The notes: generated by a model not told the origin, from the letters alone. 64,000 bases of DNA from an uncultured Prevotellaceae bacterium (GCA_902781315.1 CACZIT010000030.1:1-64000), one strand, 5' to 3'. Shown: positions 9,701-17,571, counted from the first letter of the stretch. A program made the numbers and translations.

Positions 9701-10275
9701 TCGTAGAGAATTTTTTGAAGATAGGTCCAGTCGTAGTCGTAGCTGCGATTGCCGTGGGCATAGCAGATGCGGGCCGTGTCGCCTTCGGTCCATTGTTCCA
9801 CCTGGGCGTAGATGTATTCGTCGTCCCAGCGCTCTACGATGACGCGCATGCAGTCGCTGACCAGCAAGCGGGCGGGCTGCTGCCGCCGTTCGGCAGGGAA
9901 TCGGCTGAGCAGCGACGGCGGCACGGGTGCGCTGAAGACGAGGGCCACGAAGCGGCAGAGCGTCTTCAGATCGTAGAGGTGCTGGCGCTGCAACTCGTCG
10001 TCGGCAAGCTGGGTGCGCTTGCGCAACCGGGTGCGCAGGTCGTTGACGTCGTGGGTGAGGGCGGGTCCGGCCTGCAGCTCCTTCAGCAGGTAGTCGGTCT
10101 TGGCGAAGGTGCCCACGAGGTTGAGCTGCGTCGTGGCGGCTTTCTGGTCGAGACAGCGATGGAAGACGCGATTGAAGATAGTGTAGACCCGCCCGTAGTC
10201 GGGCGCAGCGAGCAGCGCTGACTCCAGTTCGCTGAAATAGTCGGCTGCAACTTCGGGGACGTAGGCGGGGGACAT
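6799..10275 (-). CDS. Dna2-like superfamily 1 helicase fused to a PD-(D/E)XK nuclease
   Basis: The 1158-residue protein has two visible enzymatic parts. Around residues 345-370, GRMDYLQLDFKVLLEQKSGKG fits a PD-(D/E)XK nuclease core (Asp, then ExK), followed by a Gln-rich helix (YVQLLLYMLL), as in the Cas4/Dna2/RecB nuclease group. The C-terminal half is an SF1 UPF1-like helicase: Walker A GPPGTGKTSFG near 711, DEAS Walker B near 827, motif III GDHKQLPA, and VERFQGSQRR plus KLNVAMTRAQEHL near 1060-1105. It should unwind and cut DNA in repair or replication. I do not see the four-cysteine iron-sulfur pattern of eukaryotic Dna2. It stands alone; its 5' flank contains heptamer repeats and a 43-bp element. 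Confidence 0.85.
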   Translation of the reverse strand: MSPAYVPEVAADYFSELESALLAAPDYGRVYTIFNRVFHRCLDQKAATTQLNLVGTFAKTDYLLKELQAGPALTHDVNDLRTRLRKRTQLADDELQRQHLYDLKTLCRFVALVFSAPVPPSLLSRFPAERRQQPARLLVSDCMRVIVERWDDEYIYAQVEQWTEGDTARICYAHGNRSYDYDWTYLQKILYEGAQINLIRPRLEGGTLFPELIIFEPDYLIDISTVARCFTNYAESPFVNLINKLQPASNSEAIVLGHFASQLLDEQIHQLPADHTYAQSVADFFRDHAISLLTANVGRDFHDEARRQQDHIRKAIGHSLPEALHRFDPREGIVEPSFFSEMLGLQGRMDYLQLDFKVLLEQKSGKGDFPYDNFQKPRHREEHYVQLLLYMLLIRYNYRAVYEQNHRELHAFLLYSKYADSLLGLGFAPELVFRALKVRNTLAWTERLYTQPDGFRSILESLTPERLNMKHVDNLLWRNFQQPQLAATLAPIHDASPLERAYYFRFLTFIANEHMLSKLGNKTKENSGFASKWHDSLDEKLLAGNIYDRLSLLPPEPGPEGDIRTLTLEFSETADNDMSNFRKGDIVILYPYDVGDEPDVRRTMVFRCTISDITASELKLQLRAPQADARAFQHESEKLWAIEHDFMEASYASLYRGMHAFLSAPKARRDLLLLQRQPEVDTSLKLRGDYGAFNTLARYVRQARELFLIIGPPGTGKTSFGLLNTLREELLDADSSVLLLSFTNRAVDEICSKLTAEGIDFLRVGPATSCAPEYQDYMLSSKVQSCRTLDDLHRLITTTRVFVGTTTAFNSSISLFSLKQFSLAIIDEASQILEPHLIGLLSAQHEGQPAIRKFVLIGDHKQLPAVVQQQQEVSRVSDPLLLDIQLTDCRLSLFERLLLRYEHDPAVTYMLSRQGRMHHDIALFPNHAFYDDRLTEVPLPHQLAALPAVTLPVSTEVSHDVTPQTAAPAAIHPIQALLLSHRVTFIASEPPQADTSEKVNQVEADIIAALVRHIYAIERDRFSTTQTVGIIVPYRNQIATIRNTLDRFGIPQLHDITIDTVERFQGSQRRYIIYGFTISRYHQLRFLTDNVFIDSNGNIVDRKLNVAMTRAQEHLLLVGNPQLLGHNLTFSRLMQFARDRQSYLQVSRDDFLAGRFNL

Positions 10276-10280
10276 TTTTT

Positions 10281-10347
10281 AGTTGAGAGTTCTTTCTCCG
10301 CTTCGCTACGAAAGCGCCCCTACGGGTCGAGCGGAGAGTTGAGAGTT
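10281..10347. repeat. GAGAGTT heptamers interrupted by a 43-bp element
   Basis: Copies of GAGAGTT on each side (10281-10291 and 10335-10347) flank a 43-bp segment (10292-10334). Read on the minus strand the segment ends with CGCTTTCGTAGC followed by GAAGCGGAGAAAG. The same 43-bp length and near-identical end recur at 21748-21790, again inside a heptamer array. The array lies directly upstream of the helicase start codon. Confidence 0.75.
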
Positions 10348-10348
10348 T

Positions 10349-11236
10349 TTAGAAATCGTAATTGGCTTCGTGCCATTCGTCCTCGATGCTGATGCGGAAG
10401 ACGTTGGACTCCGACTGACTGCTGCCAGAGAAGAACTCGCCCGTGTAGCGAGTGATTTGGTTGATCTCTACCGGCACTTCGTCGAACTCCCGCTCGGCCA
10501 CCATGGCGTCGCCGGCACCCGAGGCTGTGGCGGTGATTTTCAACTTGTCGGCCGCCTCATGAGGGAACGTATATACCTGGAACTTCGACGGCTTGCCGTG
10601 CATGTCGGCCGTGACGTCGCGGGTCTCGGTCTGGCGCGAGTTGACGCAGCCGTAGCCCGTGAGAGCGTTGAAGGTGCTGCTGCCACCCGTGTACTTGAAC
10701 GTCATCAGGTTGACCTCGGCCGGCATATTGTCGGTGATGTTCAACTCGAACATGGCGACAGCCCTATGGAGCACCACGTCGAGGCTCTGGTTTTGTCCGA
10801 CGCTGATGTCCTGGCAGTAGAAGAAGGTGTCGGTGACCTTGTTGTTGGGGAACTTGATTTCCGCAGGCGACGTGATGGTGGCGTTGCCCTGACAGCTGTG
10901 GGCCAGGATGACCACGGTGTAGTTGCCTTCCTGCAGGCTGACGCTGAGTTTGCCGAAGTCGGCATCGGTGGATGTCTGGTTGATGGTCTTCACCTTGGTG
11001 TCGCCGCTGAAGACAGCCAGGTTGATATGCGTGCACACGTCGGCAGCGTCGTTGCTGGCGCGGCTGTAGACCTGTGTGGCAAAGGGAGCCTGTTCGAAGT
11101 GAGTGATGTTGAAGGTGATGGCGAAGCCGTCGTCAACTGGGGAGGGTGTGATGTCGTCGATGACCGGTTTCTCGCATGATGACATGCCGAGGCTGATGAG
11201 GAGAGCCAGGCAGAGTTTCAGAAGTGTTTTTTCCAT
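10349..11236 (-). CDS. FimB/Mfa2-like fimbrial anchor lipoprotein
   Basis: This 295-residue protein has a lipoprotein signal (LGMSSC, Cys near residue 21) and then a beta-rich body with phrases such as GNYTVVILAHS and SLDVVLHRAVAMFELNITD, which recur in Bacteroidales FimB/Mfa2 fimbrial anchor or assembly subunits. Such proteins sit in the outer membrane and anchor or limit the major fimbrial stalk. No other fimbrial gene is adjacent, so this is an isolated member. A -7 box is present on the minus strand near 11271-11278. The stop lies about 70 bp from the helicase start across the heptamer/43-bp element. Confidence 0.75.
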   Translation of the reverse strand: MEKTLLKLCLALLISLGMSSCEKPVIDDITPSPVDDGFAITFNITHFEQAPFATQVYSRASNDAADVCTHINLAVFSGDTKVKTINQTSTDADFGKLSVSLQEGNYTVVILAHSCQGNATITSPAEIKFPNNKVTDTFFYCQDISVGQNQSLDVVLHRAVAMFELNITDNMPAEVNLMTFKYTGGSSTFNALTGYGCVNSRQTETRDVTADMHGKPSKFQVYTFPHEAADKLKITATASGAGDAMVAEREFDEVPVEINQITRYTGEFFSGSSQSESNVFRISIEDEWHEANYDF

Positions 11237-11317
11237 GTTGATTTTTCTTTTTGGTTTTCAATTTCCGTACAAAGGTAGCGTTTTTATTTGAAGGAACCAA
11301 AGAAAGCATAAAAAATT

Positions 11318-11343
11318 TGAGGGCTGCCAATCGGCAGCCCTCA
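11318..11343 (-). terminator. Intrinsic terminator downstream of aroC
   Basis: A perfect 11-bp stem, TGAGGGCTGCC with its inverted copy and a 4-nt loop, is followed on the minus strand by AATTTTTT. It lies 140 bp after the aroC stop and before the fimbrial gene promoter. Confidence 0.85.
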
Positions 11344-11408
11344 ACCAACACAAAAACTAAACTAGACTTAACTAAACTAATGTAGGAATTTCACAATCCC
11401 TTGCATTG
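11318..11408 (-). ncRNA. Candidate small RNA or 3' UTR fragment ending in an intrinsic terminator
   Basis: A -7 box TATTTTTG on the minus strand (11416-11423) would start a transcript near 11408. It would run about 90 nt, without an ORF, to a strong hairpin (arms 11318-11328 and 11333-11343) followed by a T-run. No good -33 box is seen. The same hairpin ends any aroC readthrough. Confidence 0.35.
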
Positions 11409-11484
11409 TTGCCTGCAAAAATACGAATTATTTTTAGAACTTACTGCATTTTATGTGTTAAAATATGCATTTCTCAAATTTCTT

Positions 11485-12552
11485 TTACATTTTTGATGAT
11501 TTATTAAGCAAATATTGGTCGAAAAGCACCATTGCAGCCATTGCTTCCACGATGGGGACGGCTCGTGGCACAACGCACGGATCATGGCGTCCGCGAGCCT
11601 CGAGAATGGCCTCGTTGCCCTCCGTGTCGACCGTCGTCTGGGGCTGCAAAAGGGTGGCCACGGGCTTGAAAGCCACACGGAAATAGATGTCCTGTCCGTT
11701 GCTGATGCCTCCCTGTATGCCGCCGCTGTGGTTGGTGCGGGGCTGTGCGCCACTCATGAAGAGGTCGTTCTGCTGACTGCCTCGCTGTTCCGATCCGGCA
11801 AAGCCTGTGCCGTATTCAAAACCCTTGGCAGCGTTGATGGTGAGCATGGCGTAGCCCAATCGGGCGTGCAACTTGCCAAATTCCGGTTCGCCCAGTCCGA
11901 CCGGGCACCCTCTGACCACGCAGGTGATGACGCCGCCCACGGTGTCGCCTTGTGCCTTCACGCTGGCTATGAGTTGCTCCATCTGGCTGGCCTTCCCAGC
12001 GTCGGGACAGCGCACCACGTTGTTCTCGACTTGGCTGAGGTCGTAGCGACGATAGTCGTCGTCGAGGCGGATGTCGCCCACCTGCGACGTGTAGGCCTGA
12101 ATGCTGATACCCACTTGGCGCAGGGCCAGCTTGGCCAGTGCTCCGGCCACGACGCGTGCGATGGTGACGCGTGCCGACGAGCGTCCGCCACCGCGATGGT
12201 CGCGCAGGCCGTACTTGCTGTAGTAGGTGTAGTCGGCATGCGACGGGCGGAACAGCGAGCGCATCTGCTCGTAGTCCTGCGGGTGCTGGTTCTGGTTGCG
12301 CACGATGAAGCCGATAGGGCAGCCCGTCGACTTGCCTTCAAACACGCCGCTGAGCAGTTCTACGTGGTCGGCCTCCTGTCGGCTGGTGGTAATGTGGCTC
12401 TGGCCTGGTCGGCGGCGGTCGAGTTCAGACTGGATGAAGTCAATGTCTATGGAGATGCCTGCCGGCATACCGTCGACGACACCTCCGATAGCTTCGCCGT
12501 GGCTCTCGCCAAAGGTGGTCAGCGCGAAAAGTTCTCCAAAAGTGTTGCGCAT
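11485..12552 (-). CDS. aroC: Chorismate synthase
   Basis: The 355-residue protein starts [19 protein letters not shown] and contains the family signatures [28 protein letters not shown] and [13 protein letters not shown]. It catalyses the last step of the shikimate pathway, conversion of EPSP to chorismate with reduced FMN, in the cytoplasm. The length is normal. It lies 44 bp downstream of slyD on the same strand and probably shares its transcript. Its product feeds the aromatic amino acid operon found at 44.4-48.7 kb of this window. Confidence 0.97.
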   Translation of the reverse strand: MRNTFGELFALTTFGESHGEAIGGVVDGMPAGISIDIDFIQSELDRRRPGQSHITTSRQEADHVELLSGVFEGKSTGCPIGFIVRNQNQHPQDYEQMRSLFRPSHADYTYYSKYGLRDHRGGGRSSARVTIARVVAGALAKLALRQVGISIQAYTSQVGDIRLDDDYRRYDLSQVENNVVRCPDAGKASQMEQLIASVKAQGDTVGGVITCVVRGCPVGLGEPEFGKLHARLGYAMLTINAAKGFEYGTGFAGSEQRGSQQNDLFMSGAQPRTNHSGGIQGGISNGQDIYFRVAFKPVATLLQPQTTVDTEGNEAILEARGRHDPCVVPRAVPIVEAMAAMVLFDQYLLNKSSKM

Positions 12553-12596
12553 GGGGTGGGATATGATGTTGTTGTTGGGGTTGATGTTTTCTTCAG

Positions 12597-13208
12597 TTAT
12601 GAGTGATGGCAGCAGCCACCTTCCTTGTGCTTGCCGCAGTGACCTTCATGTTTTTCGCAGCCGTCGCCACACTCGCCGTCATCGCAGCCACCACAGCCAC
12701 CGCAACCGCCGTCGCCCGTCAGTTGGCGGATGAGCAGGCTCACCTCGTCGTCGGTGGCGTCGCGTGTCAGCACTACGTTGCCGCGGAAGTTGAGAGTCTT
12801 GCCAGCCAGCGGGTGGTTCAGGTCCATGACAACCGTCTGGTCGCGAATGTCGAGCACGCGGGCCATAAAGCGGTCGCCCTCCTGATTCTGCAGCGGCACG
12901 ATGGCGTCGATGCGGATGTGCTCGTGATCGAAGCGGCCGTCGATGCAGAACATTTCGCGGTCGAGTTCCAGCACGCGTTCCTCCTCGTAGTTGCCGTAGG
13001 CTTGCTCGGGTGTGAGCGTGAAGTCGAACTCGGCTCCGTTGTCGAGTCCTACGAGCGCAGCCTCGAAATCGCTCAGCACGATGCCGAATCCGCTGATGAA
13101 GGTGAAGGGTTTGTCGGCAGTAGCCTTTTCCACGATGTGGCGTCCCGTCTCGTCTTCGGCAAAGAGCTCGTAGGCCACGGCAATGAATTTGTTTTTTGTT
13201 GTCTCCAT
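12597..13208 (-). CDS. slyD: FKBP-type peptidyl-prolyl isomerase, SlyD-like, with metal-binding tail
   Basis: Residues 1-150 form a SlyD-type FKBP domain with an inserted flap ([16 protein letters not shown], then [26 protein letters not shown]). The C-terminal 40 residues are rich in Cys and His ([19 protein letters not shown], then KHEGHC and CCHHS). That is the usual SlyD nickel/zinc tail, here unusually Cys-rich. The protein should combine prolyl isomerase and chaperone activity with metal storage in the cytoplasm. A minus-strand -7 box TATCTTTG lies at 13265-13272. It is the first gene of a probable slyD-aroC unit. Confidence 0.93.
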   Translation of the reverse strand: METTKNKFIAVAYELFAEDETGRHIVEKATADKPFTFISGFGIVLSDFEAALVGLDNGAEFDFTLTPEQAYGNYEEERVLELDREMFCIDGRFDHEHIRIDAIVPLQNQEGDRFMARVLDIRDQTVVMDLNHPLAGKTLNFRGNVVLTRDATDDEVSLLIRQLTGDGGCGGCGGCDDGECGDGCEKHEGHCGKHKEGGCCHHS

Positions 13209-13344
13209 ATATATAAAATAGGTGTTAGTTGATCAGTTTTACCTGATGAAAAACTTTCAGTTTGCAAAGATAATAAAAACTTTGCAGAAATTTTGATTTG
13301 GGTCAAGAAAAGTGGCTGTTTGCGCACACAACAAACCAAAAAGC

Positions 13345-13375
13345 TTGTTTGGTGTCGGAAATGTGCTTACCTTTG
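13345..13375 (+). promoter_or_regulatory. Bacteroidetes-type promoter
   Basis: TTG at 13345-13347 and TACCTTTG at 13368-13375 are separated by 20 bp. Transcription would start near 13382 and lead into the small secreted protein gene. Confidence 0.7.
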
Positions 13376-13493
13376 CACCGTCAAAATGACAAAAGGATAA
13401 CAAAATTGAACATTGGGCCGTGAGGTTCGCTAACTAGAATGCCCCGACCGATTCAGTTCGGTCAACATGGGGAAAAAGAAAGGTAAAAAGATT

Positions 13494-13865
13494 ATGAAGA
13501 AGATTATTTTGACAATCGTGGCTCTGCTGAGCATGAACATGGCAAACGCCGGAACAGGTCTGGCTGCACCCACCACTGAGACAAAGGTTTACGACATGCG
13601 CGTCAACTACAAGAAGCTGTCGATGTATCTCGGTCTTGACTTCGACCAGATGGATGCAGTGGAAATGATCCACAAGCGCTTCTGCGACGACATGATGGTG
13701 GCTGCCAATGCAGAGAAGGACAAGCAGCAGGAACTCCTGAAGAAGGCAGTCATACGTGACCTGTGCTACATGCGCGCCGTGCTCGACCAGCGTCAGTATC
13801 GTAAGTATCAGCAGCTGCTTAACGTCACGCTGAACAACCGCGGACTCATTATTAAGAATGACTAA
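13494..13865 (+). CDS. Small secreted protein of unknown function
   Basis: The 123-residue product starts MKKIILTIVALLSMNMANAG, a signal peptide, followed by a mainly helical, charged region (YDMRVNYKKLSMYLGLDFDQMD, then MIHKRFCDDMM). I do not recognise a function; the build recalls small Bacteroidales secreted proteins of the DUF3836 kind, which is a guess. An in-frame ATG at 13467 would add nine Lys-rich residues before the signal peptide; the inner start is preferred because it gives a normal signal sequence. It is followed by a 30-codon ORF. Confidence 0.65.
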   Translation: MKKIILTIVALLSMNMANAGTGLAAPTTETKVYDMRVNYKKLSMYLGLDFDQMDAVEMIHKRFCDDMMVAANAEKDKQQELLKKAVIRDLCYMRAVLDQRQYRKYQQLLNVTLNNRGLIIKND

Positions 13866-13883
13866 AAGAGAGGAAGCAAAGTT

Positions 13884-13976
13884 ATGAAAAAGATTAAGTC
13901 AATGTTCAAGGATGTCATGACAGGCAATGTCCTGATGACTCCGACGGGAATGATTCCCTTGTATATGAAAAAATAG
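13884..13976 (+). CDS. Possible 30-residue peptide
   Basis: Atg at 13884, preceded by AGAGAGGAAG, opens a 30-codon frame rich in Lys and Met (MKKIKSMFKDVMTGN...PLYMKK) that ends at TAG 13974-13976. It lies 18 bp after the preceding gene and before the subtilase promoter, so it would be cotranscribed with the small secreted protein. Strong spacing and ribosome-site-like sequence support it; no homology is known to me. Confidence 0.4.
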   Translation: MKKIKSMFKDVMTGNVLMTPTGMIPLYMKK

Positions 13977-14011
13977 AGAAAGCGTAGAAATTAACTTTTT
14001 AGTGCGTGATA

Positions 14012-14043
14012 TTTGGGAGTATCAGTTTTTTTTGCTTACTTTG
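14012..14043 (+). promoter_or_regulatory. Promoter placing the subtilase start codon at the transcription start
   Basis: TTTG at 14012-14015 and TTACTTTG at 14036-14043 are separated by 20 bp, close to the Bacteroidetes consensus TTTG-N19-21-TAnnTTTG. The ATG at 14049 is only 6 bp past the -7 box, so the transcript would be leaderless or nearly so. An upstream in-frame ATG at 14013 lies inside the promoter and is excluded. Confidence 0.7.
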
Positions 14044-14048
14044 CAAGC

Positions 14049-16241
14049 ATGAAACAACTGATGCTCTCATTTTTTATGCTCGTGCTGGGAGTACTGGCTG
14101 CAGCTGGCCAGGTCTCACAGCAGCCTGCTGCACGGCGTGCCCAACTGCATAAGATGTCGCCCCTGCTGCGCCAGATGGCTGTCAGGCACGAGGCGCCCAC
14201 GGTGTGTGCTTTCGTGCGCATCACGGGCGATGCCGATCGCATCCTACGCGAGAACGGCTGTCGCGAACTGGCTCGTGCGGGCAACATCTACATAGCTTCC
14301 ATTCCCACCGACAGACTCTGCGCGCTGTCGCAGGAGCGGTTCGTGCAGCGCATCGAGGCCCGCCGCGGCACCCATGCGCTGATGGATTCAATGGCTATCC
14401 ACCTGAACGCGCTGCCCGTCTATGCAGGCTCCCAGCTGCCACAGGCTTTCACGGGAAAAGACGTTGTGATGGGCATCATGGACATCGGTTTCGACCTGAC
14501 CCATCCTAATTTCTACAATGCAGAGACCACGCAGTATCGCATCAAGCGACTGTGGGATCAGATTAGCCCCGATACCGTGGGCAGCAGGTTGTACGTGGGG
14601 CGCGACTACACCACCGAGTCTGAACTGCTCGGCCTGGGATGTTCCTACGACGGAAAACTGCAGACCCACGGCACCCACACGCTGGGCATCGCGGCTGGCA
14701 GCGGCTACAACAGTCCCTACCGCGGCATGGCGTGGGAGAGCGACATCTGTCTGGTGAATAATGCCACGACCGAGGACATTGCCTTGATCGATACCGCCGA
14801 CTACGACAAATACACATTTGCCACCGACGCCTTGGGCTTCAAATACATCTTCGACTATGCCCAGTCGGTGGGCAAGCCCTGTGTCATCTCGTTCAGCGAG
14901 GGTTCTGAGCAGGACTTCTATGGCTACGACGTGCTCTACTACGAGATGCTCGACTCGCTCCTGGGGCCAGGTCGCATCCTGGTGGCATCGGCGGGCAACA
15001 GCGGCAACGTGGTCAACTTCATCCATAAGGAGCGCGGACGCCAGCGGGCAGGCACCTTCGTACAGACCACCGGCGACCGCGTCAACCTGACGGCCAAGGC
15101 CGACGCCCCATTCACGCTGCGCACCACCTTCTACGACGCCGAGCCTCTGGTTCTCGACGTTCCCACCGATCAGGTGCTGGCGCTCGCAGACTCCTGTTAT
15201 GCCGACTCCGTGCTCATTAGCGGCCGTATGCACTACCTCACCGTGACGGCCTATCCCTCATGCTACGTTCCCACCGAAACCTGCTACGACATTCAGCTGC
15301 GCGCGCTCACCCAGTTAGGCACTACGGTGCCCGTGTCGGTGGAGTTCCGGGGCAGCGATGCCGATATTGAAGTCTATCGCAGCTCGGGCAACCTGGTCAC
15401 CAACGAACTCGATCCCGAACTCTGCGATGCCACCGTCGGGCGCACCATCCATTCGCCCTCGAGTGCACCGCGCGTCATCTGTGTCGGTGCCACAGGCTAT
15501 CGCACCGGCATCACCAACTATCTGGGCCAGTATCGTGAGTTCGACCAGGGCAACGACGGTCGCCGCAGCGACTATTCGTCCATCGGTCCCACCTATGATG
15601 GCCGCACGAAACCCGATGTCATGGCACCAGGTTCGAACATCATCTCCTCCTATAGCAGCTACTATCTGGAGAACAACCCGCAGGCCGGCGACATTCTCTC
15701 CGACGTGGAGCACTTCCAGTTCCGCGGCCGCACCTATTCCTGGAACAGCAATGCCGGCACGTCGATGTCGACGCCTGCCGTCGGTGGAGCCATTGCGCTA
15801 TGGCTGCAGGCCAAGCCCACGCTCACACCCGAAGAAGCCCTCGACGTCATTGCCCATACCAGCAGCCACTACGACCCTTCGCTCACTTATCCTAACAACG
15901 AGTATGGCTATGGCCAGATCGACGTCTATCGCGGGCTGCTGCGCATTCTCGGCATCGATGGCATCGACGGTCTCTCGCAGCACCAGCCCCAGGCTGTGTC
16001 GATATTGCCTATCGGGGAGGGACGTGTGAGGATACGCTTCGAGGGCAGTGTCGCGTCCGATGTCCCCCATTTCTCGGTATCGGTGTTCAGCACGTCAGGC
16101 CAGATGGTCAGCAAGCAAACGCTTGCGGGTGGTCAGGCTGAATACGACCTCGACTTCTCAATGCTCTCCCGTGGTGTCTACGCCGTGCAGGTCACTACCT
16201 GTCAACCAGTTACCACGGGCTCGACGCTCATCCGCCTGTAA
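14049..16241 (+). CDS. S8 family subtilisin-like serine protease, secreted
   Basis: The 730-residue protein has a signal peptide (MKQLMLSFFMLVLGVLAAAG). Its subtilase catalytic triad is Asp in VVMGIMDIGFDLTHP (about 145), His in THGTHTLGIAAG (about 207) and Ser in NAGTSMSTPAVGG (about 571). A long insertion separates His and Ser, with a beta-rich part near 350-430. The end (VSVFSTSGQMVSKQTL, then MLSRGVYAVQV) resembles a type IX secretion-type C-terminal sorting domain, so surface delivery is likely. The substrate is unknown; such proteases usually degrade host or dietary protein. Confidence 0.9.
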   Translation: MKQLMLSFFMLVLGVLAAAGQVSQQPAARRAQLHKMSPLLRQMAVRHEAPTVCAFVRITGDADRILRENGCRELARAGNIYIASIPTDRLCALSQERFVQRIEARRGTHALMDSMAIHLNALPVYAGSQLPQAFTGKDVVMGIMDIGFDLTHPNFYNAETTQYRIKRLWDQISPDTVGSRLYVGRDYTTESELLGLGCSYDGKLQTHGTHTLGIAAGSGYNSPYRGMAWESDICLVNNATTEDIALIDTADYDKYTFATDALGFKYIFDYAQSVGKPCVISFSEGSEQDFYGYDVLYYEMLDSLLGPGRILVASAGNSGNVVNFIHKERGRQRAGTFVQTTGDRVNLTAKADAPFTLRTTFYDAEPLVLDVPTDQVLALADSCYADSVLISGRMHYLTVTAYPSCYVPTETCYDIQLRALTQLGTTVPVSVEFRGSDADIEVYRSSGNLVTNELDPELCDATVGRTIHSPSSAPRVICVGATGYRTGITNYLGQYREFDQGNDGRRSDYSSIGPTYDGRTKPDVMAPGSNIISSYSSYYLENNPQAGDILSDVEHFQFRGRTYSWNSNAGTSMSTPAVGGAIALWLQAKPTLTPEEALDVIAHTSSHYDPSLTYPNNEYGYGQIDVYRGLLRILGIDGIDGLSQHQPQAVSILPIGEGRVRIRFEGSVASDVPHFSVSVFSTSGQMVSKQTLAGGQAEYDLDFSMLSRGVYAVQVTTCQPVTTGSTLIRL

Positions 16242-16321
16242 ACGCTCATTCCCCCTTCTTTCCCTCTTCCCCTCTTTCCTTTTGGAAGGTGGGGTAGGGG
16301 CAATTTCCTTATTTTTAGGTA

Positions 16322-16352
16322 TTGCATGTCTCCTTTTTTCGTCGTACCTTTG
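16322..16352 (+). promoter_or_regulatory. Orphan promoter with no downstream ORF
   Basis: TTG at 16322-16324 and TACCTTTG at 16345-16352 are 20 bp apart, a good match. There is no gene on the plus strand downstream for more than 3 kb. The only structure is the hairpin at 16412-16448, so a short noncoding transcript of about 90 nt or an antisense RNA to the dipeptidase 3' end is possible. Confidence 0.5.
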
Positions 16353-16411
16353 CAGACGAAATAGGTTTGTTAGATAAAATAGCCAGGCACATAATGTTTT
16401 TGTATAATAGA

Positions 16412-16448
16412 AGACGCCGAGCTGTCCGTGACGGATAGCTCGGCGTCT
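16412..16448 (-). terminator. Strong hairpin, probable terminator of the dipeptidase gene
   Basis: Arms 16412-16429 and 16431-16448 pair over 18 bp with one mismatch or wobble. On the minus strand it follows the dipeptidase stop by 20 bp and is followed by TCTATTATAC, which is moderately T-rich. Confidence 0.7.
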
Positions 16449-16468
16449 GTTCGTGATGACTGCGTCTG

Positions 16469-17251
16469 TTAGTCATCCAGATTCCTCACCGGGAAGGTGA
16501 AGTAAGTGTCGGGGAAGGGTTCCTCGTTCAGCGTGAAGTGCCACCACTCGGTATCGAGTGCACGGAAGCCGTGGCGCAGCATGGCACGGCGCAGGATCAT
16601 GCGGTTCTGGAACTGTTCCTCAGTGATGCTCCGGCCAGTAGGACTCTTGCTGTTGTCGCCAGTATATTCGCCCGTTTCGGGATTGCCGCAGAAGTCAGGA
16701 TGGCTCTCCGGTCCGAACCAGTCGAAAGTGCCTCCCATGTCGAGTTCCTTTTCGGTCTGCATGTCGAACAGCGTCAGGTCGACCGTGGAGCCGCGCGTGT
16801 GGCCGCTTCGTTCCATGATGTATTCCTGTGGGAACAACACCGACTTTTGCAGGTCGGGATAGAAATAGCGCTTCATCAGCGTGTCGACCACAGCCTTCGA
16901 CCATCGCACGAAGTGGTTGACACCCTTCTGTGGCCGGTAGGCATCATAGATTTTCAGGCGATAGCCCTGCTCGCGTACGTCGTCGCTGACGGCCCGCAGA
17001 CTGTCGGCAGCAGCCCGTGTCAGCAGTGCCGTCGGCTCCTCGTAGCCGTCGATGCGCTTGCCTACGAAGTTGTAGGTGCCGTAGTAGCGAATCTCCAAAA
17101 TGGCATCCGGCACGGCGTCGGTGAGCATTACAAACTGGCTCGAATCGTCCTCTGCCACCACCGAGCCGTGATTGCGGTTCAGAAAAAAGGCTGCAGCCAG
17201 TCCTCCACAGATGAAGACGAGCAGCGCCGTCGTTAGTCTTTGTTTGTCCAT
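16469..17251 (-). CDS. ddpX: D-alanyl-D-alanine dipeptidase (VanX/DdpX type, M15D)
   Basis: The 260-residue protein starts MDKQRLTTALLVFICGG, a signal anchor. It carries the M15D metallopeptidase pattern SGHTRGSTVDLTL (zinc ligands His and Asp, about 147-155) and TEWWHF (catalytic Glu and ligand His, about 232). These enzymes hydrolyse D-Ala-D-Ala, recycling peptidoglycan precursors in the periplasm. No VanH, VanA or VanRS gene is near, so it is not a glycopeptide resistance cassette. A longer in-frame ORF starting at 17491 overlaps the upstream gene and lacks a signal sequence, so it was not used. It lies 62 bp after the 68-residue gene. Confidence 0.9.
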   Translation of the reverse strand: MDKQRLTTALLVFICGGLAAAFFLNRNHGSVVAEDDSSQFVMLTDAVPDAILEIRYYGTYNFVGKRIDGYEEPTALLTRAAADSLRAVSDDVREQGYRLKIYDAYRPQKGVNHFVRWSKAVVDTLMKRYFYPDLQKSVLFPQEYIMERSGHTRGSTVDLTLFDMQTEKELDMGGTFDWFGPESHPDFCGNPETGEYTGDNSKSPTGRSITEEQFQNRMILRRAMLRHGFRALDTEWWHFTLNEEPFPDTYFTFPVRNLDD

Positions 17252-17313
17252 GTTTTTTTTGGGGGGGCTTAAAAGGTTTAAAGGGGAGTGGAAGGGCGTA
17301 AAGGGACGATACC

Positions 17314-17520
17314 TTATGCTTCTTCTTCCTCCTCGGTGCTGGCTGTTGCTTTCTTGCCGCGACCCAGCACGAAGTCGAGCAGCAGCGAGCCCAGTTTGCG
17401 TTCCACGCCAGCCTTCGTCAGTGGAATGCCAGTCTGCTTCGTGAATTTCCGCTTCATGGCCGACAGTCCATACTCCTTCTTGATGTACCACCAGAGGTCT
17501 TTCTTTTGTCTCTTTGCCAT
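17314..17520 (-). CDS. Small basic protein of unknown function
   Basis: This 68-residue product is Lys-rich with an aromatic patch (QKKDLWWYIKKEYGLSAMKR) and an acidic tail of five Glu. Codon use is normal. A minus-strand -7 box TAAATTTG at 17564-17571 and a leader containing two AGTTTCT heptamers precede it. It is probably cotranscribed with the dipeptidase. I do not recognise the family; conservation among Bacteroidales is likely but unchecked. Confidence 0.65.
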   Translation of the reverse strand: MAKRQKKDLWWYIKKEYGLSAMKRKFTKQTGIPLTKAGVERKLGSLLLDFVLGRGKKATASTEEEEEA

Positions 17521-17571
17521 AGTCGTAGGATCTTATGAGTTTCTAGTTTCTTTCTTCCTCTGCAAATTTAC

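Noticed and set aside
16469-17251. VanX glycopeptide resistance gene
   Set aside because: The family is right, but there are no vanH, vanA or vanRS neighbours; it is a housekeeping D-Ala-D-Ala dipeptidase.
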